Source: Paenibacillus spiritus
GTDB lineage: Bacteria; Bacillota; Bacilli; Paenibacillales; Paenibacillaceae
Assembly: GCF_008710135.1 (NCBI RefSeq)
Contig: NZ_VYKK01000004.1
Location: forward strand, 372,001-436,000
DNA: 64,000 nucleotides
Direction: 5' to 3'
Numbering within the stretch: the stretch's first letter is position 1; each line of letters opens with the position of its first letter. This document shows, piece after piece, positions 45,716 to 54,615 of this stretch. The notes beneath the pieces were generated by a model. That model saw only the letters and a list, made by a program, of their open reading frames with translations, was not told the origin of the DNA and made no database searches. The position numbers were made by a program, and so were the translations under genes.

Positions 45716-46669
45716 TTACAATTTCTCGGCGATCCGGAGCTTGGACGAACGGGCGCGCGGATTGTGCTCCAGTTCGGCCTCTCCGGGTACGATGGCTTTG
45801 CGGTTCACCAGCTTCAAAGTTCCCTTACTGTTGCAGACACACATGGGAAAATCCGGAGGACAGGTACACTTGCCCACATAACTTCCCAGAATTTGCTTGC
45901 AGATCCGGTCTTCCAGCGAATGAAACGTAATGACCGATACCCGTCCCCCCGGCGCCAGACAGCGAACTGCGGCATGCAGCGCTTCTTCCAGAGCGCCCAG
46001 TTCATCGTTGACTGCGATGCGCAGGCCCTGGAAGCTGCGTTTGGCCGGATGGCCGCCGGTGCGGCGGGTCGCCGCGGGTATAGCCTCCTTGACTATATCG
46101 GCTAATTCTCCTGTACTATTAATAGGCCGGACCGCACGGCGTTCGATAATCTTGCCGGCGATTCTTCGGGAGAATTTCTCTTCTCCGTATTGAAAAAGCA
46201 CCCGGGCGATCTCCTGCTCCGGCCATTCGTTCACAATCTCCCAGGCGGTCAATTCCGCCTGCTGATCCATTCGCATATCCAGCGGAGCGTCATGGTTATA
46301 GCTGAATCCCCGCTCCCCCTCGTCGAACTGCGGCGAGGATACGCCCAGATCGAACAGAATTCCGTCCACCTGAGGGACTCCGTTCGCCTGCGGAACCCAT
46401 TCAAGCGATCTCAGCGCATCTTCCAATTCGCGGAAGTTGGTGCGGACCAGCGTTACCTTGTCCCCATAGGGAGCCAGTCTTTCCCGGGCATTGTCCAATG
46501 CCCAGTCGTCCTGATCCAGTGCAATCAGATGGCCTCCTTCACCCAGTCTGGAACAGATCCGCTCGCTGTGCCCGGCCCCGCCGAGCGTGCAGTCTACGTA
46601 AATGCCGTCTGGTCGGATATTCAGTCCTTCCGTCGCTTCTTCTTTCAGAACCGTGATGTGATGAAACAA
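45716..46669 (-). CDS. rsmH: 16S rRNA (cytosine1402-N4)-methyltransferase
   Basis: RsmH (MraW) methylates N4 of C1402 in 16S rRNA. The 317 residues show the SAM-binding VDCTLGGAGHS, LIALDQDD, DLGVSSPQFDEGERGFSY, VNDELGALEEAL and ITFHSLEDR. The TTG start (LFHHITVL) is chosen because GGAGGG lies seven bases before; upstream codons in frame are not conserved. It is the second gene of the dcw cluster. Confidence 0.96.
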   Translation of the reverse strand: MFHHITVLKEEATEGLNIRPDGIYVDCTLGGAGHSERICSRLGEGGHLIALDQDDWALDNARERLAPYGDKVTLVRTNFRELEDALRSLEWVPQANGVPQVDGILFDLGVSSPQFDEGERGFSYNHDAPLDMRMDQQAELTAWEIVNEWPEQEIARVLFQYGEEKFSRRIAGKIIERRAVRPINSTGELADIVKEAIPAATRRTGGHPAKRSFQGLRIAVNDELGALEEALHAAVRCLAPGGRVSVITFHSLEDRICKQILGSYVGKCTCPPDFPMCVCNSKGTLKLVNRKAIVPGEAELEHNPRARSSKLRIAEKL

Positions 46670-46707
46670 GCTGCAGCCCTCCAAAACGCCTGATCGCAAT
46701 TCTCTTC

Positions 46708-47145
46708 CTACAAATCAAAATTGAAATCCACCAGTTTCTCGGCAATTTCATTGAACGACCCTTCCGACTCTTCGCAGTACCGTTCCCAGAGTTCCTTGTT
46801 CCAGATCTCCACCCGGTTCGATACGCCCAGCACGGCGCAGTCCTTGTCGAGCTTGGCATACTGCCTCAAGACCGCCGGCACGTTCACCCGGCCCTGCTTG
46901 TCCCACTGGCATTCCGTCGCCCCCGAGAAGAAGAAGCGGCTGAATGCGCGGGCCTCCGATTTCATCAGAGAGAGGCTCTTCAGCTTGTGTTCCATCATGC
47001 CCCATTCACTCATGGGATAAACAAACAGACAGGAGTCAAGTCCGCGGGTAATCACAAAGGAGGACCCGAGCAGTTCACGGAACCGGGCCGGAATGATGAT
47101 GCGGCCTTTCTCGTCTATGCTGTGCTGGTATTCCCCCATAAACAT
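46708..47145 (-). CDS. mraZ: Transcriptional regulator MraZ
   Basis: A 145-residue protein with two tandem SpoVT-AbrB-like domains ([22 protein letters not shown] and the second near [16 protein letters not shown]), forming a ring-shaped DNA-binding assembly. It controls the dcw promoter. The start follows GGGTGG at eight bases; an upstream in-frame extension covers the operator and is not protein-like. The AAGTGG repeats just before the gene are its likely target, implying autoregulation. Confidence 0.96.
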   Translation of the reverse strand: MFMGEYQHSIDEKGRIIIPARFRELLGSSFVITRGLDSCLFVYPMSEWGMMEHKLKSLSLMKSEARAFSRFFFSGATECQWDKQGRVNVPAVLRQYAKLDKDCAVLGVSNRVEIWNKELWERYCEESEGSFNEIAEKLVDFNFDL

Positions 47146-47170
47146 CGGCTTGCCCACCCCTTGGCCGCGA

Positions 47171-47200
47171 TTCCCCACTTCACTCCACTTTTCACCACTT
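47171..47200 (-). promoter_or_regulatory. Probable MraZ operator, three AAGTGG repeats
   Basis: On the minus strand AAGTGG occurs three times at exactly ten-base intervals (blocks 47191-47200, 47181-47190, 47171-47180), right after the -10 box. Direct repeats with G-rich cores at ten-base spacing are the known type of MraZ site. Occupancy here would block the start of dcw transcription. Confidence 0.8.
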
Positions 47201-47204
47201 AAGC

Positions 47205-47210
47205 ATAATA
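47205..47210 (-). promoter_or_regulatory. Candidate -10 box of the dcw promoter
   Basis: TATTAT stands five bases before the MraZ repeats, about 60 bases before mraZ. TTGATT is upstream at only 14 bases, so the -35 is uncertain. A second -10-like TATAAT at 47361-47366 has no convincing -35 either. The rest of the 347-base gap holds the ahcY terminator and nothing else I can name. Confidence 0.5.
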
Positions 47211-47433
47211 GATTCGCCGCCAAAAATCAAAACCCTTCTTCCGGTAAAAGGGAATTGTTACCGGCAGACTGCCAGCGGTTCCGGCACAGCCCGCCGGTGC
47301 GTTGTCGAATCGCCGCTCTTCTGTCCGGCTCCGATTTCGCGGTTCCATTCTTTTTCTTCCATTATATAGGTGAATATTGGACAGGTCTCTCCGCAACAGC
47401 CGACAGCGTCTGCGGGGGCTTTCAACAGCAAAC

Positions 47434-47466
47434 GGCAGCCCGGGGAATGTCTCTTCCCGGGCTGCC
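47434..47466 (-). terminator. ahcY terminator
   Basis: An 11-base perfect stem (47434-47444 with 47456-47466) lies 27 bases after the ahcY stop. GTTTGCTGTTG follows on the minus strand, a weak T run. It separates bshC-ahcY from the dcw cluster. Confidence 0.75.
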
Positions 47467-47492
47467 GCCAATCAGTCAAGCGGTATAAAGGA

Positions 47493-48764
47493 TCAGTCGT
47501 TCAGGTTCCAGCTGTCCAGATAAGCCATCTGCTCTTGCGTCAGCGTGTCGATGCCGATGTTCATACTCTGAAGCTTGTACCGGGCGACCTGTTCGTCCAG
47601 CTCATACGGCACGTTCTGGACGGTAGCTCCCAGTCTCTCATAGTTGTCGTTGACATACTTCAGCGACAAGGCCTGGAGCGCGAATGTCATATCCATGATC
47701 TCGGCCGGATGGCCGTCGGCAGCGCCAAGGTTGACGAGCCGTCCCTCCGCGAGCAGGTACAGCTTGCGGCCGTCCTTCAGCTCGTATTCTTCGATATTAC
47801 GGCGCACTGTCCGCTTGGCTGCAGAACGCTCGTCCAGATCCGGCTTGCACACTTCCACATCGAAGTGGCCGGCGTTGCACATAATAGCGCCGTCCTTCAT
47901 GACGTCGAACTGCTCGCCGCGGATTACATAGCGGTTGCCGGTCACCGTCACGAAGAAGTCGCCGAGCTTCGCCGCTTCCGTGATCGGCATGACCTGGAAG
48001 CCGTCCATATGGGCTTCCACCGCCTTGATGGCATCCACTTCAGTCACGATAACGTTGGCGCCAAGGCCCTTGGCGCGCATGGCCACCCCTTTGCCGCACC
48101 AGCCGTAGCCGACGACGACCACATTTTTGCCGGCCACCATCAGATTCGTCGTCCGGACAATGCCATCCCACGCGGATTGGCCTGTTCCGTAGCGGTTGTC
48201 GAACAGATGCTTGCAGTAGGCGTCATTGACGGCCACCATAGGGAACTTGAGCAGTCCCTGCTTCTTCAGGGCCTTCAGCCGAATGATGCCCGTGGTCGTC
48301 TCTTCCGCGCCGCCGCGCAGATTCTCCATCAGATCAGGACGTTCCGAATGCAGGAGGGTGGCAAAATCGCCGCCATCGTCAATGATGAGATCCGGCTTGC
48401 TCTCCAGCGCCTTGATGTTAAGCGCCTTGAACTCTTCGGGACCCGGATTGTACTTGGCAAAGACCGTAATGCCGTCTTCGACCAGCGCCGCGCATACATC
48501 GTCCTGTGTCGATAGCGGATTCGATCCGGTAATCGTGACTTCCGCGCCCCCGGCCTGAACCACCTTGGCCAGATAAGCGGTCTTCGCTTCCAGATGCAGG
48601 GTGATCGAGACCTTCAGGCCCTTGAACGGCTGCTCCTTGGCGAACTGCTCGGCAATCCGGTTCAGCACCGGCATATGCCGGCGGACCCAGTCGATCTTGA
48701 GATGGCCTTCCGCCGCCAGCGACATGTCGGCGACGATGCTTTTGCCCATAGAATTGGAACTCAT
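47493..48764 (-). CDS. ahcY: Adenosylhomocysteinase
   Basis: AhcY splits S-adenosylhomocysteine into adenosine and homocysteine, using bound NAD. The 423 residues show the substrate region ([24 protein letters not shown]), the NAD-binding [18 protein letters not shown] and the C-terminal [16 protein letters not shown]. It is the shorter form without the insert of the eukaryotic type. Bacillus uses the two-step Pfs/LuxS route instead. The ATG follows GGAGGG at six bases. It lies 40 bases after bshC, probably in one transcript. Confidence 0.96.
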   Translation of the reverse strand: MSSNSMGKSIVADMSLAAEGHLKIDWVRRHMPVLNRIAEQFAKEQPFKGLKVSITLHLEAKTAYLAKVVQAGGAEVTITGSNPLSTQDDVCAALVEDGITVFAKYNPGPEEFKALNIKALESKPDLIIDDGGDFATLLHSERPDLMENLRGGAEETTTGIIRLKALKKQGLLKFPMVAVNDAYCKHLFDNRYGTGQSAWDGIVRTTNLMVAGKNVVVVGYGWCGKGVAMRAKGLGANVIVTEVDAIKAVEAHMDGFQVMPITEAAKLGDFFVTVTGNRYVIRGEQFDVMKDGAIMCNAGHFDVEVCKPDLDERSAAKRTVRRNIEEYELKDGRKLYLLAEGRLVNLGAADGHPAEIMDMTFALQALSLKYVNDNYERLGATVQNVPYELDEQVARYKLQSMNIGIDTLTQEQMAYLDSWNLND

Positions 48765-48804
48765 TGAAATCCCTCCCGATAGATATAGGGCCTCCGCCCG
48801 CTTC

Positions 48805-50433
48805 TTACATATACACAACCCGGTGAATCCCCGAATAATCCGGCGGCAGCTCCAGAAGCCCGTCCACCCAGGACAGCCCGTACCGGTTCAAGTAATGCGT
48901 TACATTATAGACCCGTTCCTGCGGACGGCCCAGCGGCATCAGCGAGCGTTCGATCCGTTCCCACTGGCGCAGTCCGGCATCGCTCTGCTTGGCGAGCGCA
49001 TCCATGACTTTATTCTGCAGGAAGGCGATCTGGTCGGCAATCTTCTCCTTGTTGCTTGTTCCCAGCTTGACCAGCCCGGCCTGCACCCGGCCAATCTCTT
49101 CAATCAGTGGGTCATACATGGCGGCAAAAGCGGCCTTGGTTTCTTCAAACCGCCGGGCGAGCCCGCGCTCATCCTGCCCTTCCAGCCAGCTTGCCCGCTT
49201 CTCCTCCAGACCCTGTACGACGTCCTGGAACGAAAGGCCGAATTTCTCCATATGCTTCTGTGTAGTCCCTTCGACCATCGTATACGACATGCGGGGAAGA
49301 ATCGGCGGTAGGCGCCGGCCCACCGTCTCGAACGCCCGGCGCGTAATCGCCCAGTAGGCGATTTCGCCCTGGCCGAGCACGGTTGCGAGCACCGGAAGCA
49401 CATAATCCTGCATCAGCGGCCGGGTCAGCACATTGTTGCTGAAGCGCTCCGGGTGCAGCTCCAGCGTCTCCAGCAGCTGCTCTTCCGTGAACGACACCGT
49501 CTCCTTGCGGTCCGTGAAGCGTCCATTCTTCTTGACCAGCAGCAGACGCGCTCCTTCGTGGATGTAAAATAAATTGGCGCCGCCCGTCTCGACGTTCGCC
49601 TGAAGCTCATAGCCCCCGCTCCGGATTTCCCCGGCGGCCGCATGGTAAGACGCCTCCAGCTCGTCGTTCTCCCGGATCAGGCGGCGGAACAGCGGCTGCT
49701 CCAGCTTGCGCAGCTCGGGGTCGGCCGAATCCAGCAGTACCAGCCCGTGCTTGCCGAACAGACGGCCCATTAGCATGGCAAAAGCATCGCTCAGATTATC
49801 CGCCGCAGCTCCGCTGCGGACCAGCTCCATGACCTCGGATTTGAAGTCGCTCTCCTGCAGCAGCTTCTCCAGCTCGTCCGCCGCCCGGCTCCACTCTTCT
49901 TCTTGCAGCCGGACCAGACTGACCGGCGATTTGCCGCCGGCCGCATGCTCCATCCGGATTCGGGCCACTTCTCCCGAAGGGCTCAGCACATAGGTATGAT
50001 TGACCTCATCCCAGTCATGGTCTTCGCCGGCGATCCAGAACACCGGGACCACCGGCCGTTTCAGCGTCTCGGACGCCTCTCTCGCCGCAGCGATCAGCGT
50101 AACCGCCTTGTACACGACGAGCAGCGGACCCGTGAACAATCCGCTCTGCTGGCCGCCGGCAACCACCAGGGTCTCCTGCCGCTTCAGCAATTCCAGCGAA
50201 GCCGCCACGGCCTCATGCCCGTTCAGCCGCCCGTTGTAGGCGGACAGAACGGCGAACAGCTCCTCGCGGCCGGCCCGGTCCGATTCCGTCTGATCCAGCC
50301 AATGAGCCCGATTCTGTATATCTTCGATGCTGCGAAATTCGCCCCCATAGAGGGACAAAGCGCTCTCCCGGCGTTCCAGGAACTCCCGGGCCAGCGCATT
50401 CCCTCCGGGCAGCGGCTCCGGCACTACATTCAT
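48805..50433 (-). CDS. bshC: Bacillithiol biosynthesis cysteine-adding enzyme BshC
   Basis: BshC is thought to add cysteine to GlcN-malate in the last step of bacillithiol synthesis. The 542 residues match the family length and carry its hallmark regions: [36 protein letters not shown] and a central coiled coil (residues 420-480). I take [10 protein letters not shown] as the start, with AGGAGG ten bases upstream. A long upstream open frame in the same phase reads across the promoter and oppF and is not coding. In B. subtilis (yllA) it also lies just before mraZ. Confidence 0.95.
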   Translation of the reverse strand: MNVVPEPLPGGNALAREFLERRESALSLYGGEFRSIEDIQNRAHWLDQTESDRAGREELFAVLSAYNGRLNGHEAVAASLELLKRQETLVVAGGQQSGLFTGPLLVVYKAVTLIAAAREASETLKRPVVPVFWIAGEDHDWDEVNHTYVLSPSGEVARIRMEHAAGGKSPVSLVRLQEEEWSRAADELEKLLQESDFKSEVMELVRSGAAADNLSDAFAMLMGRLFGKHGLVLLDSADPELRKLEQPLFRRLIRENDELEASYHAAAGEIRSGGYELQANVETGGANLFYIHEGARLLLVKKNGRFTDRKETVSFTEEQLLETLELHPERFSNNVLTRPLMQDYVLPVLATVLGQGEIAYWAITRRAFETVGRRLPPILPRMSYTMVEGTTQKHMEKFGLSFQDVVQGLEEKRASWLEGQDERGLARRFEETKAAFAAMYDPLIEEIGRVQAGLVKLGTSNKEKIADQIAFLQNKVMDALAKQSDAGLRQWERIERSLMPLGRPQERVYNVTHYLNRYGLSWVDGLLELPPDYSGIHRVVYM

Positions 50434-50470
50434 GTCGCGACTGCCTCCTGTTCTCTCTCTAGCTCCTATG

Positions 50471-50499
50471 ATTGTATCCAATGCGGCAAGTTCCGTCAA
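50471..50499 (-). promoter_or_regulatory. Sigma-A promoter of bshC-ahcY
   Basis: TTGACG (50494-50499), a 17-base spacer and TACAAT (50471-50476) stand 37 bases before the bshC start codon. This is near consensus. Confidence 0.85.
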
Positions 50500-50523
50500 A
50501 ACGGAAAGGCCGGAACGACCAAC

Positions 50524-50554
50524 AAAAAGACGGCGTTCACTCTGGAACGCCGTC
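50524..50554 (-). terminator. opp operon terminator after oppF
   Basis: GACGGCGTTC pairs with GAACGCCGTC around a six-base loop, followed on the minus strand by five T, seven bases after the oppF stop. Confidence 0.92.
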
Positions 50555-50560
50555 CTTGTC

Positions 50561-51481
50561 TTATGCGAATTCTTGGGATACCCAATGTCCCTTGGATACT
50601 TCAACCAGCTGTGTCTTCGATTCGTCGGTCTTCTCTTCCGCCGAGTAAATCGGGCTGCCCAGCTCGTCGTGCAGAATGATCCGCTTCTTGTTGACCTCGA
50701 TCTCCGGGTCCGGAATCGGAATGGCCGACAGCAGCGATTTGGTGTACGGATGAACCGGATTGGCATAGAGCTCTTCGCTCTCGGCCAGTTCGACCATCTT
50801 GCCCAGATACATAACGGCGACGCGGTCGCTGATATGCTTGACCATCGACAGGTCATGCGCAATGAAGAGATACGTCAGGCCGAGACGGCTCTGCAGTTCC
50901 TTCAGCAGGTTGACCACCTGAGCCTGAATGGACACGTCCAGGGCAGAGATCGGCTCATCGCAGACAATGAACTTCGGATTGACCGCGAGCGCGCGGGCAA
51001 TGCCGATACGCTGGCGCTGGCCGCCGGAGAATTCGTGCGGATAGCGGGTCGCGTGGTCATGGTTCAGACCTACCATGTCCAGGAGCTCCTCAATCCGTTT
51101 CTTGCGTTCGAGGCGGCTACCTGCCAGACCGTGAATGTCCAGCGCCTCGCCGATGATGTCCGATACCGTGAAGCGCGGATTCAGCGACGCATACGGGTCC
51201 TGGAAAATCATCTGCATGTCGCGGCGCATGGCTTTCATTTTGCCGGGCGACAGTTTGTAGATATCCGTTCCGTTGAACTTGACGCTGCCCGCCGTCGGTT
51301 CATACAGCCGGAGGACGGTACGGCCGGCCGTCGTCTTGCCGCAGCCGGATTCCCCTACCATGCCGAGCGTTTCGCCTTCACGGATCGAGAAGCTGATGTT
51401 ATCGACCGCTTTGAGCACCTTGCCTTTGCCGACGTTGAAATATTTCTTGAGGCCTTCGACCTCGATCAGTTGCTTGCTCAA
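50561..51481 (-). CDS. oppF: Oligopeptide ABC transporter ATP-binding protein OppF
   Basis: One of two ATPases powering peptide uptake. The 306 residues show Walker A (GESGCGKTT), the signature [17 protein letters not shown], Walker B ([14 protein letters not shown]), the switch histidine in IAHDLSMV and the C-terminal Opp domain ([16 protein letters not shown]). The TTG start overlaps the oppD stop by four bases and has AAGGAGGT nine bases before it. It is the last gene of oppBCDF. Confidence 0.95.
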   Translation of the reverse strand: MSKQLIEVEGLKKYFNVGKGKVLKAVDNISFSIREGETLGMVGESGCGKTTAGRTVLRLYEPTAGSVKFNGTDIYKLSPGKMKAMRRDMQMIFQDPYASLNPRFTVSDIIGEALDIHGLAGSRLERKKRIEELLDMVGLNHDHATRYPHEFSGGQRQRIGIARALAVNPKFIVCDEPISALDVSIQAQVVNLLKELQSRLGLTYLFIAHDLSMVKHISDRVAVMYLGKMVELAESEELYANPVHPYTKSLLSAIPIPDPEIEVNKKRIILHDELGSPIYSAEEKTDESKTQLVEVSKGHWVSQEFA

Positions 51482-52473
51482 GAGTGCTGTACCTCCTTGG
51501 CCATCGGATGAAGATTCCAGCAGCGCGCCATATGCGTCTCGCTGAAGACCGTGGCATCCGGATCGATATGCTCGCACACATGCATGGCTTCACTGCAGCG
51601 CGCTGTGAACGGACATCCGATCGGCGGTTTGATGAGATCGGGCGGTGTGCCGACGATCGGAACCAGCGGATCGCCTTTCTTCTGGTCCAGACGCGGCATC
51701 GAGCGCAGCAGTCCCTTGGTGTACGGATGCTGCGGGTTCTTGAAGATTTCCCAACGGGTTCCGGTCTCGACGACTTCTCCCGCATACATTACGATGACGC
51801 GGTCACACATGCCGGCAACCACACCGAGGTCATGGGTAATGAGAATGATCGAGGTTCCCAGCTTCTGCTGCATATCCTTCATGACTTCCATGATCTGAGC
51901 CTGAATGGTTACGTCCAGAGCTGTTGTCGGTTCGTCCGCAATCAGCAGCGCCGGCCGGCAAGCAAGCGCAATCGCGATCATGACGCGCTGCCGCATCCCG
52001 CCGGAGAATTCGTGAGGATATTGGTTAAAGCGGGCCTCCGCATTCTTGATGCCTACAAGCTTCAACATTTCAATGCCCTGTTCTTTGGCTTTGGCCGCCG
52101 ACATTTTCTGATGTTTGGTTAGCACTTCCGTGATCTGCTTGCCTACCTTGATGGTAGGGTTAAGGGATGTCATCGGGTCCTGAAAAATCATTCCAATGTC
52201 TTTGCCGCGAATGCTCTCCATTTGTTTCATGCTCTTCTTGAGAATATCTTCACCCTGGAAGATAATTTCGCCCTTCTTCACCAAGGAAGGAGGAGAAGGG
52301 ATCAACCGCATGATCGATTGGGCGGTAACGCTCTTGCCGCTGCCGGATTCGCCGACAATGGCTACCGTCTCGCCTTTGCCAATCTCGAAGTTCATGCCCC
52401 GAACGGCCTGTACCTCGCCGCCCTTCACAAAGAACGACACATGCAGGTCCTTGACCTGTAGAATGGGTTCCAT
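51478..52473 (-). CDS. oppD: Oligopeptide ABC transporter ATP-binding protein OppD
   Basis: The partner ATPase of OppF, 331 residues. Walker A is GESGSGKSV, the signature is [17 protein letters not shown], Walker B is [12 protein letters not shown] and the switch histidine is in ITHDLGVV. The C-terminal domain has the cysteine-rich [16 protein letters not shown] region that in this family can bind an iron-sulfur cluster. AGGAGGTG precedes the ATG (MEPILQ); a GTG three codons earlier overlaps it. Confidence 0.95.
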   Translation of the reverse strand: MEPILQVKDLHVSFFVKGGEVQAVRGMNFEIGKGETVAIVGESGSGKSVTAQSIMRLIPSPPSLVKKGEIIFQGEDILKKSMKQMESIRGKDIGMIFQDPMTSLNPTIKVGKQITEVLTKHQKMSAAKAKEQGIEMLKLVGIKNAEARFNQYPHEFSGGMRQRVMIAIALACRPALLIADEPTTALDVTIQAQIMEVMKDMQQKLGTSIILITHDLGVVAGMCDRVIVMYAGEVVETGTRWEIFKNPQHPYTKGLLRSMPRLDQKKGDPLVPIVGTPPDLIKPPIGCPFTARCSEAMHVCEHIDPDATVFSETHMARCWNLHPMAKEVQHS

Positions 52474-52485
52474 CTGATTCACCTC

Positions 52486-53430
52486 CTACTTCTTCAATTT
52501 GGGATCGAGCGCATCGCGAAGCCCGTCGCCGAAGATGTTGAACGCCAGCATCATCAAACTGATGAGAATGGCCGGGAACAGCATCTGCCACGGATACGCG
52601 AGCCATACACCCAAAGCATCGTTAATCATCGAACCGAGAGAAGCTCTCGGAGCCTGTACGCCAAGGCCGAGGAAGCTCAGGAACGCTTCGGCGAAGATGG
52701 CGCTCGGTACGTCCAGCGTAACCGTAACGATGATCGGTCCCACTGCATTCGGCAGCAGATGCTTGAAGAGCAGGCGGTTGGAGCTGGCGCCCATCGAACG
52801 GGAAGCCAGAATGAATTCGCGGTTCTTGAGCTGAATCATTTCACCGCGGACAATCCAGGCCATGCTGATCCAGCCGGTAATGGACAGAGCCAGGATAATG
52901 GTCCACAAGCTCGGTTCCATAACAACCAGCAGCATGATAACAACCAGCAGGTAAGGAATAGAGTAGAGAATTTCGGAAATCTTATTCATAATGCTGTCCG
53001 TGCGGCCGCCCAGGAAGCCCATGATGCCGCCGTAGATAACCCCGATAATCAGGTCGATGGCCGCTGCGGCCAGACCGACGATCAGCGAGATCCGCGCGCC
53101 GTACCAGGTACGAACGAACACGTCGCGTCCGAGCGTATCGGTACCGAACCAGTGGTCCGCATTCGGACCTACGTTCGTATTCAGCAAATCATTGGATTGA
53201 TAGTCATACTTGGAAAACCAAGGGCCAACAATGGCCGCCAGTGCGATCACAACGAGCACACCGAGAGCCGTCAAAGCTACCTTGTTCTGGCGAAGCCGCT
53301 GCCACGCATCCTGCCAAGCCGAAAGGCTCTCACGCTGGATGACTTCCGCTTCCTTCTGGTCAACGCCAATTTTCTGAAAGTCTTCCGGTTTCAGATTTAC
53401 GTTTGAAGTTGTCAATTGTTCAGAAGCCAT
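52486..53430 (-). CDS. oppC: Oligopeptide ABC transporter permease OppC
   Basis: A permease subunit of 314 residues. A polar N-terminus (1-45) is followed by about six membrane helices and the ABC-facing EAA loop (RSMGASSNRLLFKHLLPNA). OppC_N features (LNTNVGPNADHWFGTDTLGRD) are present. Two adjacent ATG codons follow the oppB stop directly; I prefer the second, at eight bases from AGGAGG. Confidence 0.95.
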   Translation of the reverse strand: MASEQLTTSNVNLKPEDFQKIGVDQKEAEVIQRESLSAWQDAWQRLRQNKVALTALGVLVVIALAAIVGPWFSKYDYQSNDLLNTNVGPNADHWFGTDTLGRDVFVRTWYGARISLIVGLAAAAIDLIIGVIYGGIMGFLGGRTDSIMNKISEILYSIPYLLVVIMLLVVMEPSLWTIILALSITGWISMAWIVRGEMIQLKNREFILASRSMGASSNRLLFKHLLPNAVGPIIVTVTLDVPSAIFAEAFLSFLGLGVQAPRASLGSMINDALGVWLAYPWQMLFPAILISLMMLAFNIFGDGLRDALDPKLKK

Positions 53431-53433
53431 CAT

Positions 53434-54366
53434 TTAGCCCTCCTTTCCACTTGTCAGTTTGATGCGCGGATCGACGAACACGTAAGCGATATCCGTAATG
53501 AAACGGGCAACCATCAGCAGAACGCCGTAGAAGATGGTAATCCCCATGATGATCGGGTAATCGCGCGTGCTGATGGATTCGACAAATTGCTTGCCGATGC
53601 CGCCAATCCCGAAAATCTGCTCGATTACGACAGAGCCGGTGACAATGTTCGCCGTCATGGGACCCATGTACGTCACAACCGGCAGAATGCCGTTGCGGAG
53701 CACGTGCTTGAAGAGAATCGAGAACCAGTTAAGGCCCTTGGCCTTCGCTGTCTTGATATAGTCCGCACTAAGCACTTCGAGCATGCTCGAACGGGTCAGA
53801 CGGGCGATGAAGGCAATCGGCGACGCGGATAGGGCCATGACCGGCAGGACATAATCCTTGGCCGAGCGGAAGCCCATGACATTAAAGATATGGAACTTGG
53901 ATGCGAACAAATACTGCAGCATGGTGGCGAGCACGAAGCTCGGCACCGCAATGCCAAGTACGGCGATTACCATGAGAACGCTGTCGATCAGTTTGCGGTG
54001 GTACAGTGCAGCCAGCATCCCCAGAAGGACACCGATTACAACGGACACAATAATGGCGACAACGCCGAGCTTCAATGAAGCGGTGAACGTCTGGCTGATA
54101 ATGTGCGTAACGTCCTGGTTCAACCGCTTCATGGAAACACCGAAGTCCCCCTTAACCACATTGCCCAAATATTTGAAATACTGCTCGTAGACGGGCTTGT
54201 CCAGCCCGTACTGCTCGTACAACCGCTGCCGGATTTCATCCGGTACTTTCTTTTCCGATGTGAATGGATCGCCCGGAATGGCTTTCATCAGAAAAAAAGT
54301 GGCGGAAATCAGCACAAGCAGTGAAACAAGCATATAGAAAAACTTATTCGCAACATAGCGTATCAT
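53434..54366 (-). CDS. oppB: Oligopeptide ABC transporter permease OppB
   Basis: The second permease, 310 residues with six membrane helices. It shows the OppB N-terminal pattern (PGDPFTSEKKVPDEIRQRL, YGLDKPVYEQYFKYL) and the EAA loop (AKAKGLNWFSILFKHVLRNG). GGAGGTG precedes the ATG at nine bases; upstream in-frame codons are not conserved. It begins a four-gene unit, BCDF, downstream of oppA, and has its own promoter at 54449-54477. Confidence 0.95.
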   Translation of the reverse strand: MIRYVANKFFYMLVSLLVLISATFFLMKAIPGDPFTSEKKVPDEIRQRLYEQYGLDKPVYEQYFKYLGNVVKGDFGVSMKRLNQDVTHIISQTFTASLKLGVVAIIVSVVIGVLLGMLAALYHRKLIDSVLMVIAVLGIAVPSFVLATMLQYLFASKFHIFNVMGFRSAKDYVLPVMALSASPIAFIARLTRSSMLEVLSADYIKTAKAKGLNWFSILFKHVLRNGILPVVTYMGPMTANIVTGSVVIEQIFGIGGIGKQFVESISTRDYPIIMGITIFYGVLLMVARFITDIAYVFVDPRIKLTSGKEG

Positions 54367-54448
54367 GCCCGTCAACACCTCCTTTGACTTAGTTTCTGCC
54401 CACTTCATCGGCAATTTTGCCTTTGAAGCCTTTTTCGCACATAATTCG

Positions 54449-54477
54449 ATTTTATGAAAAAAAAGCCCCGTTGTCTA
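54449..54477 (-). promoter_or_regulatory. Promoter of oppBCDF
   Basis: TAGACA (54472-54477), a 17-base spacer with eight T, and TAAAAT (54449-54454) lie between the oppA terminator and oppB. This gives the permease and ATPase genes a start independent of oppA. Confidence 0.7.
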
Positions 54478-54527
54478 TTTGCTTATTTTGTAAATGTGAT
54501 AAACGTTTGACAAAGAGGCGGACATAC

Positions 54528-54567
54528 AAAAAAAAGGGATATATATGGAGACCCACATATATATCCC
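54528..54567 (-). terminator. Terminator between oppA and oppB
   Basis: A 12-base AT-rich stem (GGGATATATATG and its complement) around an eight-base loop is followed by eight T on the minus strand, 49 bases after the oppA stop. It would raise oppA RNA relative to the downstream genes. Confidence 0.93.
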
Positions 54568-54615
54568 GAAGTTACAGTGTTCCTTCAGTGATCTTCTATT
54601 CAGTTCCGTTCGATC

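Noticed and set aside
50434..50862. N-terminal extension of bshC by about 143 codons
   Set aside because: The extension reads through the bshC promoter, the opp terminator and oppF in antisense, and is not protein-like; AGGAGG marks the internal ATG.
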